Below, piece by piece: positions 45,301-54,751 of a stretch of DNA of 64,000 nt. Source of the DNA: Pseudomonadota bacterium (GTDB lineage: Bacteria; Pseudomonadota; Gammaproteobacteria; Steroidobacterales; Steroidobacteraceae); contig JADJXW010000001.1 in NCBI GenBank assembly GCA_016720075.1, positions 434,001-498,000 on the forward strand, given 5' to 3'. The notes beneath the pieces are model-generated. The model did no database searches and was not told the origin of the DNA. It saw only the letters and a program-made list of their open reading frames with translations. The position numbers and the translations under genes are program-made. How positions within the stretch are numbered: the first letter of the stretch is position 1; every line of letters starts with the position of its first letter.

Positions 45301-46602
45301 CTAGCGGCGTTCCTCACGCGCGATGGCGCGGTAGCCGATGTCGCGGCGCGACTGCGCGCCCTCGAACGCGACCGCATCGACGATGGCATAGGCCTCGCGC
45401 TGCGCCGCGCGCACCGTGGCGCCGAGGCCGACCGCGCAGAACACGCGGCCACCGGATGTGACCACCTTGCCATCGCGATTGGCCGTGCCGGCATGGAAGA
45501 GCTTGCCTGGCAGCGCGCCCACCTGGTCGAGCCCGGTGACCACATCGCCCTTGCGCACTTCGTCGGGATAGCCGTGCGCCGCGATGACCACGCCCAGCGC
45601 GGCGCGCGGATCCCATTCGGCCTTCACGGTGTCGAGGCGACCAGCCAGCGCGGCCTCGCACAGCACGGTGAGATCGGACTTCAGGCGCGCGAGCACGGGT
45701 TGGGTCTCGGGATCCCCGAAGCGCACGTTGTACTCGATGACCTTGGGCGCGCCCTTCGCATCGATCATCAGGCCCGCGTACAGGAAGCCGGTGAACGGCA
45801 TGCCGTCGGCGGCAAGACCGCGCACCGTTGGATCGATCACTTCGCACATGATGCGCTCGTGCACGGCTGGGGTGACCACCGGCGCCGGTGAATACGCCCC
45901 CATGCCGCCGGTGTTCGGACCCTCGTCGGCGTCGCGCAGGCGCTTGTGGTCCTGGCTGCTGGCCATCGGCACCACATGCGTGCCATCGCACATCACGATG
46001 AAGCTGGCTTCCTCGCCGTCGAGGAATTCCTCGATGACGATCTCGTCGCCGGCGGCGCCGAAGCGACCCTGCAGCATGGATTCAGCCGCATCCACGGCCT
46101 CCGCCGCGGTCTGCGCGATGATCACGCCCTTGCCCGCGGCAAGTCCCGAGGCCTTCACCACGACGGGCGTCGGCTGTGCCGCAAGCCACGCCCGATCGAA
46201 GTTATCGCGGGTGAATTTGCGATAGCCGGCCGTGGGGATGCCGTGGCGGATCAGGAATTCCTTGGTGAAGGCCTTGGAGCCTTCCAGCTGCGCCGGGGCC
46301 TTGCGCGGGCCGAAGCAGGGCAGGCCGCGCATCGCGAAGTGATCGACGATGCCCGCAACCAGCGGCACCTCCGGCCCCACGATGGTCAGGCTTACGCCTT
46401 CGCCGGCCGCAAGGTCGGCCAGCTTCTCGATGTCTTCGGCGCCCACCGGCACGTTGCGTACTTTCGGTTCGCGCGCGGTGCCGGCATTGCCCGGCGCCAC
46501 CAGCACTTCGGTCACGCGCGCCGACTGCGCGCATTTCCAGGCCAGCGCATGCTCGCGGCCACCGCCCCCGATGATGAGGACCTTGTAGGTTTTGCTGTCC
46601 AA
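45301..46602 (-). CDS. purD: Phosphoribosylamine-glycine ligase PurD
   Basis: ATP-grasp enzyme making glycinamide ribonucleotide, second step of purine synthesis. The start KVLIIGGGGREHALAWK, PEVPLVAGIVD, GLAAGKGV, GPNTGGMGAYSPAP and EYNVRFGDPETQ are diagnostic. I chose TTG at 46602, immediately after the purH stop, giving 433 residues; no ATG or GTG fits better in front of KVLIIGGG. purH-purD form an operon. Confidence 0.95.
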   Translation of the reverse strand: MDSKTYKVLIIGGGGREHALAWKCAQSARVTEVLVAPGNAGTAREPKVRNVPVGAEDIEKLADLAAGEGVSLTIVGPEVPLVAGIVDHFAMRGLPCFGPRKAPAQLEGSKAFTKEFLIRHGIPTAGYRKFTRDNFDRAWLAAQPTPVVVKASGLAAGKGVIIAQTAAEAVDAAESMLQGRFGAAGDEIVIEEFLDGEEASFIVMCDGTHVVPMASSQDHKRLRDADEGPNTGGMGAYSPAPVVTPAVHERIMCEVIDPTVRGLAADGMPFTGFLYAGLMIDAKGAPKVIEYNVRFGDPETQPVLARLKSDLTVLCEAALAGRLDTVKAEWDPRAALGVVIAAHGYPDEVRKGDVVTGLDQVGALPGKLFHAGTANRDGKVVTSGGRVFCAVGLGATVRAAQREAYAIVDAVAFEGAQSRRDIGYRAIAREERR

Positions 46603-46603
46603 T

Positions 46604-48166
46604 TCAGTGCCGGAAATGCCGCATGCCCGTGAACAGCATGGCAAGTCCAGCCTCGTCCGCAGCGGCGATCACTTCGTCGTCACGCTTGGAGCCGCCGGGC
46701 TGGATGACGGCGGTGACGCCCTGGCGGGCCGCCACCTCCACGCCATCGCGGAACGGAAAGAATGCATCGGAGGCCATGACCGCGCCCCGCACCGAAAGGC
46801 CTGCATCCTCGGCCTTGATCGCGCCGATGCGACTGGAGTACACGCGGCTCATCTGCCCCGCGCCCACGCCCACAGTCGCTTCGTCGCGGGCAAAGACGAT
46901 CGCATTGGATTTCACGTAGTGGCACACGGCCCACGCAAAGGCGAGGTCGCGCTGCTCCTGCGCGCTGGGCTGGCGGCGGGTGACACAGGTGAGCTCGGCC
47001 ACGTCGACCCTGCCGATGTCCCGGTCCTGCACCAGTACGCCGCCGCCCACGCTGCGCATTTCGCGCTCGGGCTGCGCGGATCGAAGCTCGCCGGTGAGCA
47101 GCACGCGCACGGCGGGCTTGTCGGCCAGCGCCTCGGCGGCGCCCGGCAGCAGCGAAGGCGCCACGATCACCTCGACGAACTGCTGGCCCAGGATGTTCCG
47201 GGTGGTGGCCACATCCAGCGGACGGTTGAAGGCGATGATGCCGCCGAACGCCGACGTGGGGTCGGTGCGATAGGCAAGTTCATAGGCCGTGCCGATATCC
47301 GCCGCCACGGCAACGCCGCAGGGGTTGGCGTGCTTGACGATGACGCAGGCCGCGCGATCGAACTGCCGCACGCATTCGAGCGCGGTGTCGGCATCGGCGA
47401 TGTTGTTGAACGACAGTTCCTTGCCCTGCGCGAAGCGCGCGCCGGCGATGCTGTCGGGCGCTGCCCGGGGGCCGCGGTAGAACGCCGCGGCCTGGTGCGG
47501 GTTCTCGCCGTAGCGCAGCATGGCGATGCGCGTTAGCCCAACCGGCAGCTCGGCGGGAAACGCGTCGCCCTCGGCGGCATGCTGGCGCGCGAGGTAGTCG
47601 GCCACCAGCGAGTCGTAGCAGGCGGTGTGCGCGAAGGCCTTGGCCGCAAGGCGGGCACGGAAGGCAAAGCGCGTGCCGCCGCCATGCTCCAGCATCTCGT
47701 CGAGCAGGTCCGCGTAATCGCCCGGATCCACCACCACGGTGACATCCGCATGGTTCTTGGCTGCGCCGCGCAGCATCGCGGGCCCGCCCACGTCGATGTT
47801 CTCGATCGCGTCGCCGTAGGTGACATCCGGCTTCGCGATCGTCGCCGCGAAGGGGTACAGGTTCACGACGAGCAGATCGATGGGCGCGATGCCCTCGCGC
47901 GCCATCACGGCTTCATCCACGCCACGGCGCCCCAGCAGCCCGCCGTGGATCTTCGGGTGCAGCGTCTTCACGCGGCCATCCATGATCTCGGGGAAGCCGG
48001 TGACGGAAGACACTTCGCTGACGGGAATGCCGGCCGCCGCCAGCGCTTTGGCCGTGCCACCGGTGGAGATCAGCTCCACGCCCCGCGCGACCAGCGCGCG
48101 CGCAAGCTCGGTCAGCCCGGTCTTGTCGGAAACAGAAAGCAGCGCTCGCCGGATCGGCAGATCCAT
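46604..48166 (-). CDS. purH: Bifunctional AICAR transformylase/IMP cyclohydrolase PurH
   Basis: A 520-residue enzyme for the last two steps to IMP. The cyclohydrolase domain starts RRALLSVSDKTGL and has ISTGGTAKALAAAGI, VTGFPEIMDGRVKTLHPKIHGG; the transformylase domain has LRYGENPHQAAAFY, GKELSFNNIADADTA, VKHANPCGVA and the C-terminal QPGGSKRDDEVIAAADE. Complete and in frame. Lies 20 bases after fis. Confidence 0.97.
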   Translation of the reverse strand: MDLPIRRALLSVSDKTGLTELARALVARGVELISTGGTAKALAAAGIPVSEVSSVTGFPEIMDGRVKTLHPKIHGGLLGRRGVDEAVMAREGIAPIDLLVVNLYPFAATIAKPDVTYGDAIENIDVGGPAMLRGAAKNHADVTVVVDPGDYADLLDEMLEHGGGTRFAFRARLAAKAFAHTACYDSLVADYLARQHAAEGDAFPAELPVGLTRIAMLRYGENPHQAAAFYRGPRAAPDSIAGARFAQGKELSFNNIADADTALECVRQFDRAACVIVKHANPCGVAVAADIGTAYELAYRTDPTSAFGGIIAFNRPLDVATTRNILGQQFVEVIVAPSLLPGAAEALADKPAVRVLLTGELRSAQPEREMRSVGGGVLVQDRDIGRVDVAELTCVTRRQPSAQEQRDLAFAWAVCHYVKSNAIVFARDEATVGVGAGQMSRVYSSRIGAIKAEDAGLSVRGAVMASDAFFPFRDGVEVAARQGVTAVIQPGGSKRDDEVIAAADEAGLAMLFTGMRHFRH

Positions 48167-48186
48167 GGGTTGGTGCGACCTCGCCG

Positions 48187-48486
48187 TCAGGCGGACAGTC
48201 CGAATTCGCGCAGCTTCTTGCGCAGCGTGCCGCGGGTGATGCCCAGGATCACCGCCGCCTGGCTCTGGTTGCCGCTGGCGTAGTCGAGCACGGTGCGGAA
48301 CAGGGGCTCTTCCACCTCGCGCAGCACCATGTCGTACAGGCGGGCGGGGCGATGACCGTTGAGGCTGGCGAGGTAGTCGGAGAGCGCGCGCTCGGCGTGG
48401 TTGCGCAGCGGCAGCTCAGGCGTGCCGGTGGTGCTGGGCTTGCGCGTGACGGATGTCTTGGCGCCCTTCTGACTCGTTGCCCGCAT
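48187..48486 (-). CDS. fis: Nucleoid protein Fis
   Basis: A 99-residue DNA-bending factor that regulates rRNA promoters and recombination. The C-terminal helix-turn-helix NQSQAAVILGITRGTLRKKL is unmistakable, preceded by the dimer-forming helices VEEPLFRTVLDYA. The first 28 residues form a charged leader. The only ATG that gives full length is 48486, so the gene overlaps the end of dusB by 71 bases. dusB-fis order is conserved in Gammaproteobacteria. Confidence 0.95.
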   Translation of the reverse strand: MRATSQKGAKTSVTRKPSTTGTPELPLRNHAERALSDYLASLNGHRPARLYDMVLREVEEPLFRTVLDYASGNQSQAAVILGITRGTLRKKLREFGLSA

Positions 48487-49492
48487 TCGCTCGCTCCTGC
48501 CCCGGAATCTTGTTCTCGTTATCCGCCCACTCGCCAAAGCAAGCCGCCGCGGTGGCGAACTGCACCGACGAGGATTCCGCGGCCATCAGTCGCGGCCGGA
48601 AGCCTTGTGTGTCGGTGTGTTGCTGGCAGTACCAGCCGAGGTGCTTGCGTGCTATCCGTACGCCGGCCGCTTCTCCGTGGAAAGCGTACAGCGCCGTGAT
48701 GTGTTCAAGGATGATATCTCTGATCTCGGTGCGCAAGGGTGACGCGGTATTTTTCCCCGTTTCCAGAAATGAATTGACATCACGAAAGATCCATGGCGAG
48801 CCGTGGGCCGCGCGACCGATCATTACCGCGTCCGCGCGCGTGAAATCCAGCACGGAACGGGCCTTCGCCGCACTGTCAACATCTCCGTTGGCGATCACTG
48901 GAATTCCCGCTTCCGCGCAGATGGCGCGAATCGTTTCGTATTCCGCTTCACCTTCGTAGAAGTCCGCGCGCGTGCGTCCGTGCACCGCGATGGCGCGGAT
49001 TCCGGATTGTGCTGCGATGCGTGATATCTGCAGGCCATTCACATGCGCCCGATCGATGCCCGTGCGGATCTTGACGGTGACGGGAACATCCACTGCCCGC
49101 GCAACGTTCTCCAGGATGCGCCCGACCAGTGGCTCGTCACCCAGCAGCGCGGAGCCGCACAGCCTGCCGTACACCTTCTTGGCCGGGCAGCCCATGTTGA
49201 TGTCGATGATCTGCGCGCCCAGGTCCACATTGGCGCGCGCCGCGTCGGCCAGCAGCGCCGGATCGTTGCCTGCCAGCTGCACCACGCGCGGTTCCGGTTC
49301 GCCCTCGTGGTTCATCCGCTGCCGCGTCTTGGTGGTATGCCACAACCGCTGGTCGGCGGTGATCATCTCCGACGCCGCAAGTCCCGCGCCGAAGCGGCGG
49401 CACAGGATGCGGAACGGGCGATCCGTGACGCCGGCCATGGGCGCCAGCACCGTGCGCGCCTCGATGCGCCACGGTCCGATGGAAAAGCTCAT
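48416..49492 (-). CDS. dusB: tRNA-dihydrouridine synthase DusB
   Basis: A 358-residue FMN enzyme reducing specific uridines in tRNA D-loops. Key signatures: LAPMAGVTDRPFR, DINMGCPAKKVYGRLCGSALL with the catalytic cysteine near residue 101, VTVKIRTGID, IAVHGRTRADFYEG, VIANGDVDS and MIGRAAHGSPWIF. It is about 35 residues longer than E. coli DusB because of a charged, His-rich tail (QDIRHAQAQHHRHA) encoded within the start of fis. Coupled with the DUF3426 gene by ATGA. Confidence 0.95.
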   Translation of the reverse strand: MSFSIGPWRIEARTVLAPMAGVTDRPFRILCRRFGAGLAASEMITADQRLWHTTKTRQRMNHEGEPEPRVVQLAGNDPALLADAARANVDLGAQIIDINMGCPAKKVYGRLCGSALLGDEPLVGRILENVARAVDVPVTVKIRTGIDRAHVNGLQISRIAAQSGIRAIAVHGRTRADFYEGEAEYETIRAICAEAGIPVIANGDVDSAAKARSVLDFTRADAVMIGRAAHGSPWIFRDVNSFLETGKNTASPLRTEIRDIILEHITALYAFHGEAAGVRIARKHLGWYCQQHTDTQGFRPRLMAAESSSVQFATAAACFGEWADNENKIPGQERANAGNESEGRQDIRHAQAQHHRHA

Positions 49493-50726
49493 GGGTCGGT
49501 GCTGCAGTGAAGCTCGCCGGCGGCGTCCGGCAGGCAGGCGTCGAGCTCGAAGCCCACCGCCTGGCGGTTCGGATCATCCAGCGTCAGTTCCGCGTCCAGC
49601 CGCTGGTCGGCGCCAATGCGCGAGGGCGCGGCGCCGCGCAGGTAGTCCTGCGGTGCGATGGCCGTGGTCGACAGGGCATTGCCGAAGCGATCCTGCAGCG
49701 TCACCCGGATCATCGGCGGTGGCTGGCTGCTCGTGGCCCGGTTCTGCACGGTGGCGCGCAGCACGATCTTCGCGGCATTGCCGGGCAGCGCCTCGCCGCC
49801 AAGCTGCCTCAGGTCATAGGCCTTGAGATCCCACCTGGGCTCGAGCTGCGCGCCAAACAGCGCATAGACCGTTCGCAGCGGGCGTTCCAGCCAGGCGTGG
49901 GATACCAGCCCCTGACGATGGTGGTGAACCATCTGTCCCAGCAGCAGCACCAGCAATGCCGCCGCACCGGCAGTCCATGCCCAGTGCAGCCGGGGCGCAT
50001 TGCCCACGGCCTCGTCGGCGTCCAGCTCGGGCTCGGGCTCTGGTTCTGGCTCGGATTCCATGACCACCTCTTCGGTGGGCAGGTCGCGGGCCTGGAGTTC
50101 CTCGGCCGCGGCAAGCTCCGCGCACATGCGCCAGCTCGTCTTCATCGATCTGGTGCGCGATATGCCGGATCTGCGCATCGACCTCGGTCTCGTCGACGTG
50201 TTCCTCGGTCTGCAGGTAGGTGTCGCCCTCGAGCACGATGGTCTCGAAGGTGCCCGTGGCCATGGTCTCTTCGACCTCGACCTGCTCGCTGGTCTGCGGG
50301 CGGACGGACGTGACCCTGGACCATTCGTCGGGCGCATTGAACTCGGGGTCTGGCTCCGACAGATCCACCTGCAGCGGGGCATCTGGCGGCGTCTCGGGCA
50401 GTTCTTGCTGCGGCACGGAAGATTCCGGCTCCGGCTCCGGCTCTGGTTCCGCTTCCGGCTGAGGTTCGTCCACCGTCTCGGTGACGGTGGCCAGGGACTC
50501 CGCCAGGATCGCGTCGTCCGTGTGTTCCAGTGCCGGCACCGTGGTGGTGCCCGTGGCCGAAAGCCCGTCCTGGAGCTCCCGCTCCGCGTCTTCCCCCAGC
50601 GACAGCAGCGCATTGAACACGCGGTCGCAGCGGCCGCAGCGCACATAGCCCTGGCCCACGCGCAGGTCCACGGCGGTGACCGCCAGGTGCAGCTTTGCAG
50701 TTGGGGCAGGTGGTGAACATGCTCAT
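49489..50726 (-). CDS. MJ0042 zinc-ribbon and DUF3426 membrane protein (frameshifted)
   Basis: A protein with an N-terminal zinc ribbon (CPNC, then CGRCDRVF), a long acidic Glu/Pro region, a membrane helix (TAGAAALLVLLLGQMVHH) and a C-terminal DUF3426 domain (WDLKAYDLRQLGGEALPGNAAKIVLRATVQNRA). Two frame breaks occur: one extra A in AAA at 50694-50696, and one extra base near 50123-50131. Removing both gives 411 residues. The family is typically next to prmA and dusB in Gammaproteobacteria. ATG at 50726 overlaps the prmA stop. Confidence 0.8.
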
Positions 50727-51631
50727 GCGTCGGTGCCTTGCAGCGTGCCCGACAGCGCGCTCCACCCGTCGCGCTCGGCGAACACCGCAAGGTCCATCCA
50801 GTTGGCGAAGCCCGCGCGAACCTCATGCGCCTGCTGCTTCAGGATGCCGGCCAGCACCAGCTGGCCGCCGGGGCGCAGCAGGCCGCACAGCTGCGGCGCC
50901 AGTTCCACCAGCGTGCCCGCGAGGATATTGGCCAGCACGACATCCACTGGCGCGCGCAGCGAGGCTGCCGTCTCGTGAACCGCGATGATGTGCTGCACGC
51001 CATTCACCTGCGCATTGTCGCGCGTGGCGATCAGGGCCTGCGGGTCGATGTCGAAGGCCTGGGCCGAGCTTGCGCCGAGTTTCGCGGCCGCGATGGCCAG
51101 CACGCCGGAACCGCAGCCGTAGTCGATGACTTCGGCTGCCGGAGGCAGGCGTGAATCCAGCCAGGTCAGGCACAGCGCGGTGGAAGGATGTGTGCCGGTG
51201 CCGAATGCGAGGCCAGGGTCAAGCGATACACAGACGCTGCCGGGTTCCTCGGGCGGTTGCTCGTGCGATGGCACGATCCACAGCCTTCGCCCGAAGCGCA
51301 TCGAGTGGAAATCCTTCAGCCACTCACGTTCCCAAACCCGGTCGGCCACGCGCTCGACGCTGATGCGTTCGGCGGGCAGGTTCAGCGCGCGGGCCAGCAC
51401 GATGATGGATTCGGGACCTGCCGTCTCGGCCGGGAACAGCGCTTGCAGCACGGTCTGCGGCCAGAGCCGCACTTCGCCCGGCGCGGGCTCGAGGATGGCA
51501 TCGTCCACCGCGTCGGTGAGCGTCACCGACAGCGCGCCGGCGTCGAACAGCGCGGCCTCGGCGGCCTCCACGCGAGCCTCGACCTGATCGAGTCCCTTCA
51601 GGTCGACGCGCAGCGAGAGGTATCCGGTCAT
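50723..51631 (-). CDS. prmA: Ribosomal protein L11 methyltransferase PrmA
   Basis: A 302-residue SAM-dependent methyltransferase that trimethylates L11. The substrate-binding N-terminal domain leads to DPGLAFGTGTHPSTALCL and the SAM motif VIDYGCGSGVLAIAAAKLGA, with DVVLANILAGTLVELAP (catalytic NIL motif). Complete. It follows accC by 18 bases and overlaps the DUF3426 gene by ATGA. Confidence 0.96.
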   Translation of the reverse strand: MTGYLSLRVDLKGLDQVEARVEAAEAALFDAGALSVTLTDAVDDAILEPAPGEVRLWPQTVLQALFPAETAGPESIIVLARALNLPAERISVERVADRVWEREWLKDFHSMRFGRRLWIVPSHEQPPEEPGSVCVSLDPGLAFGTGTHPSTALCLTWLDSRLPPAAEVIDYGCGSGVLAIAAAKLGASSAQAFDIDPQALIATRDNAQVNGVQHIIAVHETAASLRAPVDVVLANILAGTLVELAPQLCGLLRPGGQLVLAGILKQQAHEVRAGFANWMDLAVFAERDGWSALSGTLQGTDA

Positions 51632-51649
51632 TGCAAACGCGGGATCGGG

Positions 51650-52992
51650 CTACTTCAGCCCCAGCCGGCGCTCCAGGTAGTGGATGTCCAGGCCGCCCTC
51701 GCGGAATGCTGCATGGCTCAGGATTTCCTGGTGCAGGGCCTTGTTGGTCTTGATGCCCTCGACCACCAGCTCGCCCAGCGCGTTTTTCATGCGCGCGATG
51801 GCCGTATCCCGGTCCTCGCCATGGGCGATGAGCTTGCCCACCATCGAATCGTAGTTCGGCGGCACGGTGTAGCCCGAGTACACATGGCTGTCGACGCGGA
51901 TGCCGGGGCCGCCCGGCGCGTGCCATAGCTTCACCAGGCCCGGCGAGGGCATGAAGGTCTTGGCGTCCTCGGCATTGATGCGGCATTCGATCGCATGCCC
52001 GCGGAACTGGATGTCCTTCTGCGCGAAGGGCAGCTTCTCGCCGGCGGCGACCAGCAGCTGCGCCTTCACCAGGTCGATGCCGGTGACCAGCTCGGTCACC
52101 GGGTGCTCGACCTGGATGCGCGTGTTCATCTCGATGAAGTAGAACTCGCCGTCCTGGTAGAGGAACTCCAGCGTGCCGGCGCTGCGATAGCCCACCGCGC
52201 GGCAGGCCTCCACCACGCGCTCGCCCATCTTCTCGCGGATCTTGTCCGAGAGGCCCGGCGCGGGCGCCTCCTCGATGACCTTCTGGTGGCGGCGCTGCAT
52301 CGAGCAGTCGCGCTCACCCAGGTGCACCACGTTGCCGTGGTTGTCGGCAATCACCTGGAATTCGATGTGCCGCGGCTTCTCCAGGAATTTCTCCATGTAG
52401 ACCTGCGGATTGCCGAAGGCCGCGCCCGCTTCCTGCTGCGTCACGTTGATGGAGTTGATCAGCGCGGCCTCGGAATGCACCACGCGCATGCCGCGGCCGC
52501 CGCCGCCGCCCGAGGCCTTGATGATCACCGGGTAGCCGATCTGCGCGCGATGCGCCGGTTCTCGTCGTCGTCCTGGCCCAGCGGTCCGCCGGAGCCGGGC
52601 ACGCAGGGCACGCCGGCCTTCTTCATCACGTTGATGGCCGACACCTTGTCGCCCATCAGCCGGATGGTCTCGGCCTTCGGGCCGATGAAGACGAAGCCGC
52701 TCTTCTCCACGCGTTCGGCGAAGTCGGCGTTCTCGGAAAGGAAGCCGTAGCCGGGGTGGATGGCCACGGAATCCGTGACCTCCGCCGCGCTGATGATGGC
52801 CGGCATGTTCAGGTAGCTGAGCGGCGAGGGCGGCGGGCCGATGCAGACGGTTTCATCCGCAAGCAGCACGTGCTTCAGGTTGCTGTCGGCCGTGGAATGC
52901 ACGGCCACGGTCTTGATGCCGAGCTCGCGGCAGGCGCGCAGGATGCGCAGCGCGATTTCGCCGCGGTTGGCGATGACGATCTTGTCGAGCAT
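51650..52992 (-). CDS. accC: Acetyl-CoA carboxylase, biotin carboxylase AccC (frameshifted)
   Basis: ATP-grasp enzyme carboxylating biotin on AccB, first step of fatty-acid synthesis. N-terminal part: LDKIVIANRGEIALRILRAC, HPGYGFLSENADFA. C-terminal part: IIKASGGGGGRGMRVV, VHLGERDCSMQRRHQK, EMNTRIQVEHPVTE. The two halves are in different frames; after ENRRIAR the expected QIGYPVIIK needs one more C at about 52541-52545. With it the protein is 447 residues (E. coli 449). A true break would kill the cell unless another copy exists. Confidence 0.95.
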
Positions 52993-53004
52993 GGGAAGCC
53001 GCGC

Positions 53005-53464
53005 TTACTCGATCACGAACAGCGGCTGGCCGAATTCCACCGGGTCGCCGTTCTTCACCATGATGGCCGTGACGCGTCCGGCGCGGTCGCTCTCGATCTG
53101 GTTCATCATCTTCATCGCCTCGATGATGCACAGCACCTGGCCTTCCTTCACTTCATCGCCGATCTCGACGAAGGGTTTGGCGGTGGGCGAGGCGGCGGCG
53201 TAGTAGGTGCCCACCATCGGCGCCGGCACGATGTTCTCGTCATCCTTGCGGCGCGCGTGGGATGCAGGGCGCGGCCGCTGCGGCGGCCCGCAGCAGCAGG
53301 GCAGGCGGCGGCCACGGGGGCGGCGCCGCGTAGTACTGCGGCGCGGGCGCGCCGGTCGGCATGCGGCTGATGCGCACGGCCTCCTCGCCTTCCTTGATTT
53401 CGATCTCCGCGATGTCGGATTCCTCCAGCAGCTCGATCAGCTTCTTGACCTTGCGAATATCCAT
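53005..53464 (-). CDS. accB: Biotin carboxyl carrier protein AccB (frameshifted)
   Basis: Carrier of biotin for acetyl-CoA carboxylase. N-terminus MDIRKVKKLIELLEESDIAE and EEAVRISR are typical; the C-terminal biotinyl domain has APMVGTYY, GDEVKEGQVLCIIEAMKMMN (biotinylated lysine in EAMKM) and ends in LFVIE. The Ala/Pro linker changes frame; deleting one C from CCC (GGG at 53267-53269, plus strand) joins the halves as PASHARRKDDENIVPAPMVG and makes 152 residues. Start ATG 53464. It lies between aroQ and accC as in other Gammaproteobacteria. Confidence 0.93.
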
Positions 53465-53507
53465 GGAAACTCCTGCGAAAACCTCGAAAGTGGAACGGGC
53501 CCGGCCT

Positions 53508-53960
53508 TCAGCGCGGGGCGGTGCCGGCAAGACGCACTGCGGCCGCGCGCAGCGCGAGTTCGTAGCCCAGCGGCCCCAGGCCGACGATCCAGCCCACGGC
53601 GATGTCCGAAAAATAGGAATGCCGGCGGAATGCTGCCCGCGCATGCACATTGGAAAGATGTACTTCGATGAACGGGAGCCCCACGCCGAGAATGGCGTCC
53701 CGCAGCGAGATGCTGGTGTGCGTGAAGGCGCCGGGATTCAGGATCATGAAGTCGATGCCCTGGGGCTTGGCCTTCTGCACGGCCTCCACCAGTTCGTGTT
53801 CGGCATTGCTCTGGCTGGCGACCAGTTCATGGCCCAGTTCCCCTGCGAGCACGGTGCAGCGGGAAACGATGGCGTCCAGGGTGTCCGCGCCGTAAAGTCC
53901 GGGTTCACGGGTTCCCAGCAGATTCAGGTTGGGCCCGTTCAGCAGCAGCAGCCGCGCCAT
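53508..53960 (-). CDS. aroQ: Type II 3-dehydroquinate dehydratase
   Basis: A 150-residue dodecameric dehydratase of the shikimate pathway. Conserved segments: LLNGPNLNLLGTREPGLYG with the catalytic tyrosine, NPGAFTHTSISLRDA, and FIEVHLSNVHAR. ATG at 53960. It precedes accB by 43 bases; aroQ-accBC is a conserved order. Confidence 0.96.
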   Translation of the reverse strand: MARLLLLNGPNLNLLGTREPGLYGADTLDAIVSRCTVLAGELGHELVASQSNAEHELVEAVQKAKPQGIDFMILNPGAFTHTSISLRDAILGVGLPFIEVHLSNVHARAAFRRHSYFSDIAVGWIVGLGPLGYELALRAAAVRLAGTAPR

Positions 53961-54017
53961 TGGAATAGTCGTAATCGCCCGCGGGCGCTCCACAATCAAC
54001 TTGGGCGCAATTTAACC

Positions 54018-54707
<690 letters not shown>

Positions 54708-54751
54708 GGCGCTATCGTACGCGAAACGCCCGCGCCGCAAGGGCGCGGCCC

